Position numbers and translations under genes: made by a program. From assembly GCA_037783415.1 (NCBI GenBank), contig JAZGTN010000047.1, positions 5,394,001-5,458,000 of the forward strand: 64,000 bases of DNA, written 5' to 3'. The notes under the pieces were generated by a model. That model was given only the letters and a program-made list of their open reading frames with translations. It was not told the DNA's origin and searched no databases. This document shows positions 46,146-59,100 of this stretch, one piece after another. How positions within the stretch are numbered: the first letter of the stretch is position 1; each line of letters begins with the position of its first letter. This stretch comes from Leptasterias polaris (lineage: Eukaryota > Echinodermata > Asteroidea > Forcipulatida > Asteriidae).

Positions 46146-46669
46146 CCACTGAGCTGAGTACAAACTTTGCCGGCATGAAAGCCAGGCTCTTTGGCTCCTT
46201 TGGAAACATATGATATCACAGGTCACATGGTCTAACATGCTTTGTATCAAATTTTGACAGGAAAGAGTAGGGGAAATTGCATTGAGCCATTGGTTTTAAT
46301 CAATTGTTTGTCAGAGGTACATGTAGATATTTTTGTGTTTAACCTAAATCCTTTTACACTTCAGTATAAGATCACCCAAAAGACTCTGATTTGCAAGAGT
46401 TGCCAACTCTCCCTGATTCGGCAGAAAGTTCCAAGAAAATAAACCAATCTTGCCATTTTTTTTATGAACAAGTTGGATAATCTCCCTGAGTATGAAAACA
46501 TTTCCTTTTTTGTCTTGAATGTAATTTTGAATATCTCACTAAATATCTCCCTATTTGCAAGATGCAGTCTTAGTCAACCCTGGATTTGCATGCAATACCT
46601 CATGCCATGGGAAAATCAGTCAAACCAGGGAGTGATTTTGAATTTTTTTAGGGTGGTGTTAATAGTTAA

Positions 46670-47765
<1,096 letters not shown>

Positions 47766-47772
47766 ACACTGG

Positions 47773-48407
47773 CGCGCGATAAATACAAATAGCCCATTAC
47801 TATTAATGCCGGAGCTTTAACCTACTTTCATTTCTTTATTTTCATTCCGAAAATTACCAAAATGTCACAAACGACTCTCCATATTTCTGCCCTAAATGAT
47901 ATAAAATCAAATCACATTTTTAACTAAGGAAATGGACTGAAACTAGTCTTTTTCACAGCCCGTCCTAAGGCTGGTACCGGCTTGTGCGCGCGATAAATAC
48001 AAATAGCCCATTACTATTAATGCCGGAGCTTTAACCTACTTTCATTTCTTCATTTCCATTCCGAAAATTCCCAAAATGTCACAAACGACTCTCCATATTT
48101 CTGCCCTAAATGATATAAAATCAAATCACGTTTTTAACTAAGGAAATGGACTGAAACTAGTCTTTTTCACAGCCCGTCCTAAGCCTGGTACCGGCTTGTG
48201 CGCGCGATAAATACAAATAGCCCATTACTATTAATGCCGGAGCTTTAACCTACTTTCATTTCTTCATTTCCATTCCGAAAATTACCAAAATGTCACAAAC
48301 GACTCTCCATATTTCTGCTCTAAATGATATAAAATCAAATCACGTTTTTAACTAAGGAAATGGACTGAAACTAGTCTTTTTCACAGCCCGTCCTAAGCCT
48401 GGTACAA
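47773..48407. repeat. 213-bp tandem repeat, 3 copies
   Basis: Starts at 47773, 47986 and 48200 with GCGCGCGATAAATACAAATA. Units end near CGTCCTAAGCCTGGTACCGG. The copies differ at a handful of positions. It directly follows the splice-donor minisatellite. Confidence 0.93.
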
Positions 48408-48446
48408 TACGAACTTCGGAAACTAGTATTAAGATAAACAAAAAGA

Positions 48447-49199
48447 CATAGCCCCATGAATAGGGCCAATCCACTTCGTATCCTTGGCCCTAGAACCATT
48501 GCAATCATATTTTTGTGCCCGATTTTATTTTTAATCCGGGTTATGAAACTTACTGATCGAATGCTACTGTACTTGTAGAAAGCCCTAATGCTGAATTATT
48601 TTTTTAAAACATCACAGATCTTTTGGGAAAATTGTTTGCTTTTCGAATCGCGAGTGTGATTTTTTTCCCCCACATAATACTTGCGCGAAAACCATTGTCA
48701 GGTTCCCTCAACAATCCACAACAGTTATACTATCAACTGCTGAAACTTTAATGGGGACCAGACTGATTCACTCAGCGCGCTGAGCGAAGGTTTTGTGAAA
48801 TACCTGTAATGCGGGTGCGCATCTCAAGCCCGTCTGCCCAAAAGATATTATGCTCAGCGCGTTATGTAAATCAGTCTGGTCCCCAATAGATCGTATAAGG
48901 GTTGTGAAATTGTTCAGGGAACCCAACTAGTATGGTTCTCGCGCAAGTTGTTAATACGTGATCAAAAAATTCACTCTCGCGACTCGAAAGGCAATCAATT
49001 TTCCCCCAAAATCCGTGATGTTTTAAAAAAAATGTTTAGCATTAGGGCTTTCTACAAGTAGGCTTACAGTAGCATTCGATCGGTAAGTTTTATAACCCGG
49101 ATTAAAAATTACATCGGGCACAACAATAGGATTGCAATGGTGCTAGGCTCATTTGGCAAGGATACGAACGAAGTGGATTGGCTCTATATGGGGCTAGTG
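48447..49199. mobile_element. ~750-bp inverted-repeat (foldback) element
   Basis: The left arm starts CATAGCCCCATGAATAGGGC and the right arm ends with the imperfect complement (ATATGGGGCTAGTG). The complementarity continues inward for about 340 bases to GGGGACCAGACTGATT ... AATCAGTCTGGTCCCC, leaving a short centre (about 48770-48850) rich in GCGC. A clear target duplication could not be fixed (AAGA is shared). No coding potential. Confidence 0.82.
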
Positions 49200-49739
49200 A
49201 AGACATAGCATCGTATAATCATAGAGCAAGGACCAGTCCTTGCTCTATGGTATAATCATGGTGTCTCACTCTGTTCAGAAAATCACAGATTTTTTTCGTA
49301 TTCAAGAGAGAGGGTTAATATCCGTTGTGTTTCTTTCAAACTGGTAATTATCAATTGTGCAGGGCTGGGGGAGGGGGGCTAGGCCTCTAGGCCTACCCTC
49401 ACATTTTCATACATTAATGTTATTGTTGCTCGATCGCACTGTCACTGAAGACAAGCACAACTTGTTCTTATCAGTAGTAACATATTATTTTTGTGTCACA
49501 TTCTAATCCTCAAGTATGTGAAAACTTATAGACAAAGAGGTTAATTATATTAAAAATTGCACTATCGTTTGTCTCACCCAACAGTTTTTTCCCCCTGAAT
49601 AAGTATTAATTGTAGCCTGCATTTTGATTTTTAGAACTCAGGATAGCTGATTCAAATCAATGACTTCCAACTCGAAAATATTGTTTTAATAATGATCTTG
49701 CTAAAACCAAATTTGTTAAAGTGGTCAGATATTGCATGA

Positions 49740-49920
49740 GATCGCACCACAGAGTATCTAGAATCCTAACTGTTCCGGAGCATTTAAGCGGGCCCCGGAA
49801 CCGGCCCATGCCGTAAGGGCTTCGCGTTACGCGCTCGTAGGATCCACAAATTGCATTCACCATTTGCTGCTTGGTAAATTTTCACGCCCCCCCGTTTGGA
49901 AAATCCTGGATCCGCCCCTG
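49740..49920 (-). mobile_element. End of a CAGGGGCGGATCC-type element
   Basis: On the minus strand the sequence begins CAGGGGCGGATCCAGGATTT and continues into a C/G run and GTGAAAATTTACC. The terminus matches that of the 52150-52739 element. The other end was not located, so the left limit given is arbitrary. Confidence 0.55.
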
Positions 49921-50689
49921 GAGTAGGCATCAATTTATTCCAATCATGTAGTTTTCTAAAAACACACCACCACATCAAATAATGTGAGCAAATCTTACTG
50001 AAAACAAAAAAACAGTTTATGTTGTTGTCCAGGATTTTGTGTATGATAATATGTGTGTTTATTTTGATTGACGCATTCAAAATAAGCAGTAGTGCGTTTT
50101 GGGTTCTGGAAATGCCATCTGCTCATCTTCAGTGGGTTTTTTCCGGCAAGGTGTATTTCTGTGAGGAGTTTGTAATGAATTAATGGTAAAAATAGTGAGC
50201 TTCCATATTGAAACTAAGCACTTCATTGTTGTGATAATAACCAATTACAATGATCGTTTTTGGAATTGCGCTGGCCTGTATAAGAGCTGATAATATTATA
50301 ATTCTGTACGCTGTCTTTAAGTTTATTTTTATTTCAAATTTCAACACAATAAACTCATTCAAAATGACAGATCTTGGTAAAACAGTTTTGTTTTGTATAT
50401 TAGTAAATAGTATTTTATACCAACTTTTAATAACAGTACCTATATTTATTTTTTACTACAGTTTAACGTAAAAACTCTTGTACACACAATGTATGTTATA
50501 ATAAAATGAAATTACTGTAAAGAAAGAAGACTAATTAATTTAGAATGTTTTCCAAATATGAATTTGTTCAATGCAGCCCCACACTCATAGTGTAGGTTCT
50601 ATGATTTAAAGGCAAATTTTAAAACTTAATTTTGTTCATAAACGGTCCAAGGAATTTACTCTTGTTGAAATTCTCTCTGTGCACTGTGG

Positions 50690-50950
50690 AATCAGGGCTC
50701 AATTTCGAAGTGCTGATTAGGCAAAAAGAATTACTAAGCACGAAACAGTTACCAACCAAAGCATGTTATATCACTGTTTGTGATTGGTTTTCTGCTGATT
50801 ATTTTTGTTAAGCAGATATTTTTTTGAAATATTTTCTGCTTGGTATAGCAGCTCTATGAGACTGGGCCAAGGGCCTATGCTTTGCTGCTTAATGAAAACA
50901 GAAAATTAGCTGCTTAGCAGAGCTCAGCAGGAAACCAGTCAAATATGGTA
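50690..50950. repeat. Likely interspersed repeat (CTGCTTAGCA type)
   Basis: Rich in mirrored motifs such as TTTCTGCTGATTATTTTTGT, GTTAAGCAGATAT, AGCAGCTCTATGAGACTGGG and GCTGCTTAGCAGAGCTCAGC. I believe this type is widespread in echinoderm genomes. No other copy was identified in this window. Confidence 0.4.
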
Positions 50951-52149
50951 TGTGTGATATGCTATTCTGGTAAGTAAATTCTATGTCCCAAACTGTACAT
51001 GTATGCCTTCGCAGCTCTATGAAGTTTACCCTAGTTATTTAATAATACACTTATAAAATAACAATATACCAACAAGTGAATGTAGCAAATCTTGTAACCA
51101 TCATTTTCCCTCCTTGAAATAAAACTTCATTGAATTTAAATAATCTGTGCTGCTGGTTTATTAATGCCTATGTTTTCTTTGACTTTTGATTTGTTTTGTT
51201 TTAAACTGCTCTACTTCTGGCTATGAAAACTTGATATTTTGACAAGTGTGCTTTGGTCATCTATTACTCTCCAGAAAAATGAGCACACAAGTCAAATCGC
51301 CAAGTAACCGCCATGCTGTTTTCAGAGCTATACACCACTCAGACGAGAATAAACCACATCGTAATGACGTAATTTTTGCTCAAAGTACCCTGCTGGATGA
51401 CAAACATTCCACTACTTACGCGATCACCATAGATGCGATGACACAGATTGAGAACAGAAAAATGGGTAAAAGGCTATCTTTCATTCTGTAAAAAATTGAG
51501 TGATCAATTCTGGAAAAACTTTTCGTAAATGTTGCTTTTCTCATGTCCCTTTTCCAGGAAATTTAATCAATAAATGTTGACTCAAAATCTTCAAGAAAAT
51601 TTCAAGATTGTTGGTTTTGTTTTGGAAAAATACATCAACTTTTGGCTCCAGTTTAATGGATAATTGCTTTTGCAGGTTTTATTCCTGTGTGTGCAAGTCT
51701 GTCTACCTGTTGATACCAAGTGATCTGGGTGTCCCCCCTTTACTTTCGTGTGTAATAAAATAACAAAAATGAGGGGCATCGCTACGAAAAGAGAATTAGA
51801 TGAAAAATGGGAGAACAAAGAGAAGTCCTGATTTACTGGGTCAACATTTTAAAAAACATGAGCCAATGTGTTGTGGGGGTGTTTTGACAAGAACACTTTG
51901 GCTCACATTTTCCTCTTGTGATTTTCTAGAAAGAAAACAAAAATTTGCTTGTGTGTTGTGAGACCTACATGATACTACCATTTTCAATAACATTATACAG
52001 AAAAGTGTGCTGAACTTTGTACAAGCACAACATTTTAATATTTACTCGGCATCACTTGATTTTTCAACAAAGAAAACCAAGATAGTTCCTAAGATGTTAT
52101 AGCTGTTGGTATTTTTCTTGACAGTATTTGAAATAGCGGTATTGGTTAT

Positions 52150-52739
52150 CAGGGGCGGATCCAGAGAAGCCCCCGGAAGCTCTGATGAGCTTTTGGCATT
52201 TTGAGGGGTGAAAAACCAAGCCTCTGTGTGCCTGAAACCGAGAAATAGACACACTTTTTAAGCACTTCTGATCCATACCAATCTTCTAATTTTACTCGAA
52301 GAAAATTTTAATCCCACAAATCTCGCGTTTGGATCTGGTCACTGAAATATCTGGTTTCATGCATATTCATTCAAAAAATATAGTTCAAGCTAAGTGTCGT
52401 CTTTACACTTGAATGCCAGAACGACATGAAATTTTTTTCCAGGACAAATTGGCACGTCAGGTTTCAAACGCTTATGTTATCGTGCAAATCTAAGCAATTA
52501 CAAGTGACATATCATGAAAGATTCAATATTGCAGAAAGAAACAAATTTGATAGGCAAAGGATGAAAAAGAAATCCATCCTGTCTCTTGGGGAAAAGACAC
52601 CACACACACACACTTGTGGCTAAGTTTTAAGCAGGCAGTTAGTAAAAAAATTTTACCCGGGGGGGGGGGAACGTTCCCCCTGGTCCCCCACCCCCTGGAT
52701 CCCCACCCCCTGGATCCCCACCCCCTGGATCCGCGCCTG
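52150..52739. mobile_element. MITE with CAGGGGCGGATCCAG ends
   Basis: The left end CAGGGGCGGATCCAG and right end CTGGATCCGCGCCTG are inverted. GGTTAT occurs on both sides (52144-52149 and 52739-52744), overlapping the right end by one base, so the exact duplication is unclear. Next to the right end a 15-bp unit (CCCCACCCCCTGGAT) is repeated about three times. Confidence 0.7.
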
Positions 52740-53600
52740 GTTATTGTTTGGTTAAATCATGGAGGTAGGCCTCCCAGCTCCATGGTTAAATTTTATGAAT
52801 CACGAATTTTGAAGTGCGCCCTCTACCTAGCCTTGTGTGAAAGAAAATTCTGTATTCATCATTTGACTTGGAAACTATCGGGGTCGAGTGGATGAAAGGA
52901 GGCTTTTTAGGAAATACTTCTTGTAGTTGTATTCAACAAGTCTGCTATTGTCCCATCTGCGCTATTGGAGGGAGTGGCTGGTAAGGAATGTGCTTTTTCG
53001 GTTTGGGCGAGTGAATGCGTCTTTTGTCCCATTGTCATGATTGCGTAGTGATTTTCTTTACGACGTGCGCGCTAGGTTTAAGTTGAGACACAACCATGCA
53101 ACTACTTCAAGACAGCAACATGTAACCCTCCCGTCTGTGTTGAGAATTCGTTAGCCATCTATCTAGCAAGGGAATCGTCCATATTCTCAGTCTAGCACAA
53201 TGTACGTATGATGTCAATTTATAAAGAAACTTTGTCAAAATGTGCACTAGCTGCAGGCTTTTAAGTTTTAGCCAGTAATTGAAAAAGGTGTTCACATTTT
53301 ACTGGATCGTAAAACAGGTAGTCCAAATTTTTGGTGCAATTCGTCGCAGCTGTCGTTTCTGACAGGGGTCCGAGAGATGCAAACCCCGGCGGGAAATTTT
53401 TTGAAAATAATACATCCAAAGGAAGTACATGTTTTAAAGATTATAGACAATAAACTTATGTTGGTGATTTGTTTCTTTAAATCAACACTTTCTTTTTAAT
53501 TTTACCATGGAGGAATATTAGAATTACTCCTCCACTATTTTACATACAGTAGGCCTACCCCTGAACCATACTTTGATTTTGTCTAAGGTTGTCCTACTCC

Positions 53601-54008
53601 TAGCCCCATGAATAGGGCCAATCCACACCGTATCCTTGGCCCTAGCACCTTTGCAAACAATTTGTGCCCGTTGTGGATCATGAAACTATACTATACTTGT
53701 AGTTGTATTGTACATAGCCCTACTGCTGAATATTTATTAAAGACATGTATCACAGATTTGTAAGGAAAGTTGATTGCTTTTCAAGTCGTGGATGTGAATT
53801 TTTGTTCACATAACTCCACAACAGTTATACGATCAACTGCTGCAATCTAAAAATGGGGACCAAACTGATTTTCTCAGCGCGCCGAGCGCGCCGAGCGCAA
53901 TCAAGGTTTTGTTAAATAATGAAAGTGTAATGCGGTGTGCATCTCACACCTGTCTGGACAAAGTGATATTGTGCTCAGTGCGATAAGTAAATCAGTTTGG
54001 TCCCCATT
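53601..54008. mobile_element. Half copy of the 48447-49199 foldback element
   Basis: Begins TAGCCCCATGAATAGGGCCA and follows the left arm of the larger element, with small deletions, through the central GCGC-rich hairpin, ending at GTTTGGTCCCCAT. The right arm is missing. Confidence 0.82.
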
Positions 54009-54009
54009 C

Positions 54010-55490
54010 CGGTGGAAAGTATAACTTAAAGGCCAGCAGACAACACACCACCATGATAGAACTACCCACTCGGATCCCAAGTGCCACAAAACCAGGTCAT
54101 AAAAACCACAGAGACACTGCACAGGCAGCTTGAATTGGCTTTTGGGTAAAGCAAAAGTTAAATACAAACTGAAACAATATGTAACAAACTGCAGAGGATT
54201 TAGTAAAGGGTAATTGGATCTTAATAGGACTAGGAGTGTCAATCATTCTCCCAGGATAGTGTCTAGCAGGGCTAACATTTTAAATAATGTCAGCAAAATC
54301 GGCAGCACTGGATTCTGATGTAGTATTTTTGTAGACCGGGTGTACACACAAAATTACTTGGCCAAATAATACACGGGGCGTCTTCAAGGGCGTCAATTAG
54401 TTTTTCAGGCTGTTAAACAATAAAATAGGGCATCCAAAAGACGCCAGATGCATTGCTGGCTTATACCTTGCATAAAGTGAACAATATTGTAAAATACTGG
54501 AGTGCGGTTTCCTTTTCACTAGGCCCAGTCAGGCGAAAGGGAAGAAGAGCTTGATATAAAACATTCTCTGTACAAAGTGACCTGTTATGACACGGAAAGG
54601 ATTTTTGGGGGTATTTTTATAAAGAATTTGTGATATTTTTAGTTCGTTTAAATTTTGTATTAATTCATTGATGACGAGGTAAAAAATCACATTTCATAAT
54701 GATTTATCATTTTTACTACACTGTACACCCGTTTTATACCCGCATTCACATTACAAATACACTTGATGTGGTGTGTGTTTAGAGAGACAGCAAATTTTAC
54801 ACAAGGGACTTGTAACAGGCTCAGGAAAACAGCATGATGGTGTAGATGTAATGTGGGTATTTCATTTTTTCCCAACAGTGGAAATCACGCAGAGTCAGCG
54901 CTGTACGAAACTATACATTTAAAACTTTGCTTCCCTTTAAAAAACATGTTTATATATATATTTTTTATTTTTATTTAATTTGTTTTTTACTTGAGATCAT
55001 TTTTTTTTTTTTAAAGATGAAACAATATATAACGCCCCAGATTGCAGAGTATGACTTTTAAAACCAAAGATAATGTTATTAGTGGGCTACATATTTATAC
55101 CCATGTTTTGTATTGATTTGATTGATTTAGTTATTTTATGTTTTAACAGACACAATTTTCAACTTAGGTTCAGTAAGCCTGTCCACTAGAATGGCCTTGC
55201 AGCATAACATAACATTTGCCTTAAAAGTGTCAGAGCCAAAAGAAAGGCCAACTCAGTGTCTTCCATCTTGTCAGAGGATATGGAGTTAAAATTAACGAAG
55301 CAGCAAAAGGTTCAGCAAAAACAGGGGACAAACTGATCTTGCCACTGTCGGGAACATGATGATATAAAAACAGGTACACCAAACACAGGCAGAAAGGTAA
55401 AAACTTAGTGCAAAAGTTGCACGACGGAGCACAACAATTCCAGTGGTGGTCGCCGCTGAGTAGTGCCCTCTATAGGCCTAACTTTCACAA
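54010..55490. other. No gene recognised
   Basis: AT-rich with T runs near 55000; short frames only. Confidence 0.4.
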
Positions 55491-55641
55491 CTTTGAAAAT
55501 GTCACCTTTTTTCATACATGGCAGTGACTGAGTGTGGGAACATCATCATGGGATCGGAGTCCTTATCTCTCAGGACAGACCCTGCAACCACTTAACTCCT
55601 GTTTTGAAAAGCCTCTGCTTGGAGCATCAATGTAACCAAGG
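55490..55641 (+). other. Possible first exon upstream of the 1769-bp array
   Basis: A segment from about 55510 to 55641 ends AACCAAG|GTAAGG, an excellent splice donor, and has a more balanced base composition than its surroundings. It lies 550 bp before the array and could be a leader exon of a transcript crossing the array. No long frame; weak evidence. Confidence 0.25.
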
Positions 55642-56194
55642 TAAGGTTGTTTCTGTAACTTCAGCAATCTTTCTGAAGTACTAAACTACTTTAACACTAA
55701 ACTTGCACCACCCTGCATGATATTAACAAGCTCACTTCCATCTTAACCATCACTTAACATCTACATAAACTAAGCTCACTTCCCATCATGCTTGCATTTT
55801 TCATCATCATGTAACATTTTAATATTTCATCAACAACTTGGCATCATCACTGTTCCTCAGTGGGTCATGTAATAACCACCTCACACCATTTTCATGCACC
55901 TCAAATAATCCCAAACTAAATGTAATTCAGTTTCGAATTGCAAAATTTCTGATTGTTTGTTTGTCTTTTTTTTTTTTTACTGCAATGATGAAATGCCGAA
56001 CTATCTGCCTTTGAGCAAGTACAAGTATTCCTTAGAAATACGGAGTCCAGTGAAAACTACACATTGACCTTCCCTGGACCATGAAGACATCGGAGGTGCG
56101 TATGCAATGAGGAGAATGACATCTACTCATTTTCAAGTTCAAGAATAGAACCTGAATATTCATGCATAACTGTAATCTGTAGATGATGCAACAG

Positions 56195-59100
56195 ATGTAG
56201 CTGGTTATGTGGAGATCAAGTCATCAAATCATTTTCAGTAATTTTCAGAATTATCAAAAAAAAGTTATGCTCCAACCTGAAGGTTTTGAAAAACTAGAAA
56301 CGCATCTGCCAGTGAGGACGTGCTTCAAAATGACAATACTTTGACTTCATGTGTGTGAGTTTGCTTTGTTATACCTCCATTCTGCAACAAAGCGTCCATA
56401 CAAAACGGAGCTCTCTTGTGAAGTAACATGAGTGATGATGTTATGGGGCTTTTCATGAATCTTTTTGAAAAGCATTGGAGAAGGGTATTCAAAATGATGT
56501 TTTGTTTACACAATGTCCTGTGTTATTTATTTTAGCCTTATTATAATAATATAACATTTCTTTCCAGGTGACATCATGAGGAATTACGGACTGTTGCCGT
56601 TGATGGGAAGCGTGAAGGTTCACTCTCTTGCTATGTTCTCTTGTCAACCTGGACCACAAAACCATCAATGGAGGTGTGCCGAGGTATGAATAGAATGTTA
56701 TTATTTACATTTGATAAGATCTCCTCTGTAAGTGTGTGATCGAAAAAACAGCAAGTCTGTTTTTGATTCATATCTAATATATTCCGCTTGTCGTTGAATT
56801 CAGGTCATTCTGGAAAAATCTCTTAAAGACTTCACAAAACATCAAATGTTAAATTGTTGAATAAGTCACTATATTGATCTGCATTTAGAATACAGATTGT
56901 TGGTATCAGTTGGAAACTGTGATGACTTTTGATATGATATTTGTTTCCATCATTCCAAATGCCATGTTTGATTTCGAATGTTTGTTTCAGTCATTGTGTT
57001 TAATGTTTGTTTCAGTCATTGTGTTTTATGTTATTAAGTTTGGCTGGTTGGTTATTGTGACTGTCGTGAACAAAACCATCTTGACGGAGTGATTTTGTTT
57101 GTTTGTAAATCATGTTTCACAACTCTGAAAGTATCCATTCTTTTTACATACATCCTGTTCATCCAAAACTGTGTTCTTGCATTTAAATGAGAAGGATTTC
57201 AACTGTTATAACTTTGTTTTTTGATTGTCCAGGGTATCTGGATGACTGGTATTGACGCAGTGTACTACTAACGATCAGGAAGGAGGGTAAATCGTATCAA
57301 TTTATTTTTTATTTTTTGTGTAATTCTTAGTTTGTTTAAAACATCACCGGCAGCTAAAGCCATATATAATTCAGGTTTTGTTTTCTCTTAGTTGTATTTG
57401 ATATATTATATAGATTGGCTGTTTGATGACTGACTGGGATGGAACATTGACTGACCAACACAAGTGAGTTTACGGATCGACCTGTAACTGTGTCCAGATG
57501 AATCGGTCTGTACTTCAAAGAGGTATGTTTTGTTCATGTTATCATTTCACAAAGTTCCATCCTTCTCAAGTATTTTTTTGAGCTATGAGGAGTGTGACAA
57601 AAAAATTCAAAACCATATTACTGTGGTGATCATCAGATGATCAAATTAGAATCGTCTGTAAATGATTTGTAATGATGACATAATTACTGAGCTGTTTTTA
57701 GGTGATTGTGATACTGATCTGGCACAAAAGGGTGCAGATTATAACCCTGCAAAAAGGGAACCAAATATTCAAGATACAGTGATGAATATTTGATGTGAAT
57801 AATATATTTGTTGGCTTGATTGACATGTATTTCAGGAGTCTGTGTTTGTGCTCCGATGAGTAAGGGCCAAGATGACAACATTGGAAGGGTGCCTGGCTAC
57901 ACAAGTGTTCCTGTCTCTCTGGTGGATGAAAAGATGTAGCTGGTAATGTGAAGATCAAGTCATCAAATCATTTTCACCCCTTAAAACAATCCTGCCTGTT
58001 ACTTCAAGTTATCTTGAGTTTGACATTTCTGATTTGTTCAGAATTATCTAAAAAAAGGTTATGCTCCAACCTGAAGGTTTTGAAAAACTAGAAACGCATC
58101 TGCCAGTGAGGACGTGCTTCAAAATGACAATACTTTGACTTCATGTGTGTGAGTTTGCTTTGTTATACCTCCATTCTGCAACAAAGCGTCCATACAAAAC
58201 GGAGCTCTCTTGTGAAGTAACATGAGTGATGATGTTATGGGGCTTTTCATGAATCTTTTTGAAAAGCATTGGAGAAGGGTATTCAAAATGATGTTTTGTT
58301 TACACAATGTCCTGTGTTATTTATTTTAGCCTTATTATAATAATATAACATTTCTTTCCAGGTGACATCATGAGGAATTACGGACTGTTGCCGTTGATGG
58401 GAAGCGTGAAGGTTCACTCTCTTGCTATGTTCTCTTGTCAACCTGGACCACAAAACCATCAATGGAGGTGTGCCGAGGTATGAATAGAATGTTATTATTT
58501 ACATTTGATAAGATCTCCTCTGTAAGTGTGTGATCGAAAAAACAGCAAGTCTGTTTTTGATTCATATCTAATATATTCCGCTTGTCGTTGAATTCAGGTC
58601 ATTCTGGAAAAATCTCTTAAAGACTTCACAAAACATCAAATGTTAAATTGTTGAATAAGTCACTATATTGATCTGCATTTAGAATACAGATTGTTGGTAT
58701 CAGTTGGAAACTGTGATGACTTTTGATATGATATTTGTTTCCATCATTCCAAATGCCATGTTTGATTTCGAATGTTTGTGTCAGTCATTGTGTTTTATGT
58801 TATTAAGTTTGGCTGGTTGGTTATTGTGACTGTCGTGAACAAAACCATCTTGACGGAGTGATTTTGTTTGTTTGTAAATCATGTTTCACAACTCTGAAAG
58901 TATCCATTCTTTTTACATACATCCTGTTCATCCAAAACTGTGTTCTTGCATTTTAATGAGAAGGATTTCAACTGTTATAACTTTGTTTTTTGATTGTCCA
59001 GGGTATCTGGATGACTGGTATTGACGCAGTGTACTACTAACGATCAGGAAGGAGGGTAAATCGTATCAATTTATTTTTTATTTTTTGTGTAATTCTTAGT

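Larger units (their letters stand above)
49205..52140. other. POLR3A-like downstream region, no exon recognised
   Basis: Apart from the element end at 49740-49920 and the repeat at 50690-50950, I find no exon matching the RPC1 segment that should follow the catalytic motif (T-K-x-N-L-V-T-P-R-N-G-E-P). Confidence 0.45.

Noticed and set aside
49784..50080. 98-codon minus-strand frame containing ADPGFSKRGG
   Set aside because: This peptide is the translation of the CAGGGGCGGATCCAGG-type transposon end, a common false gene in invertebrate annotation.
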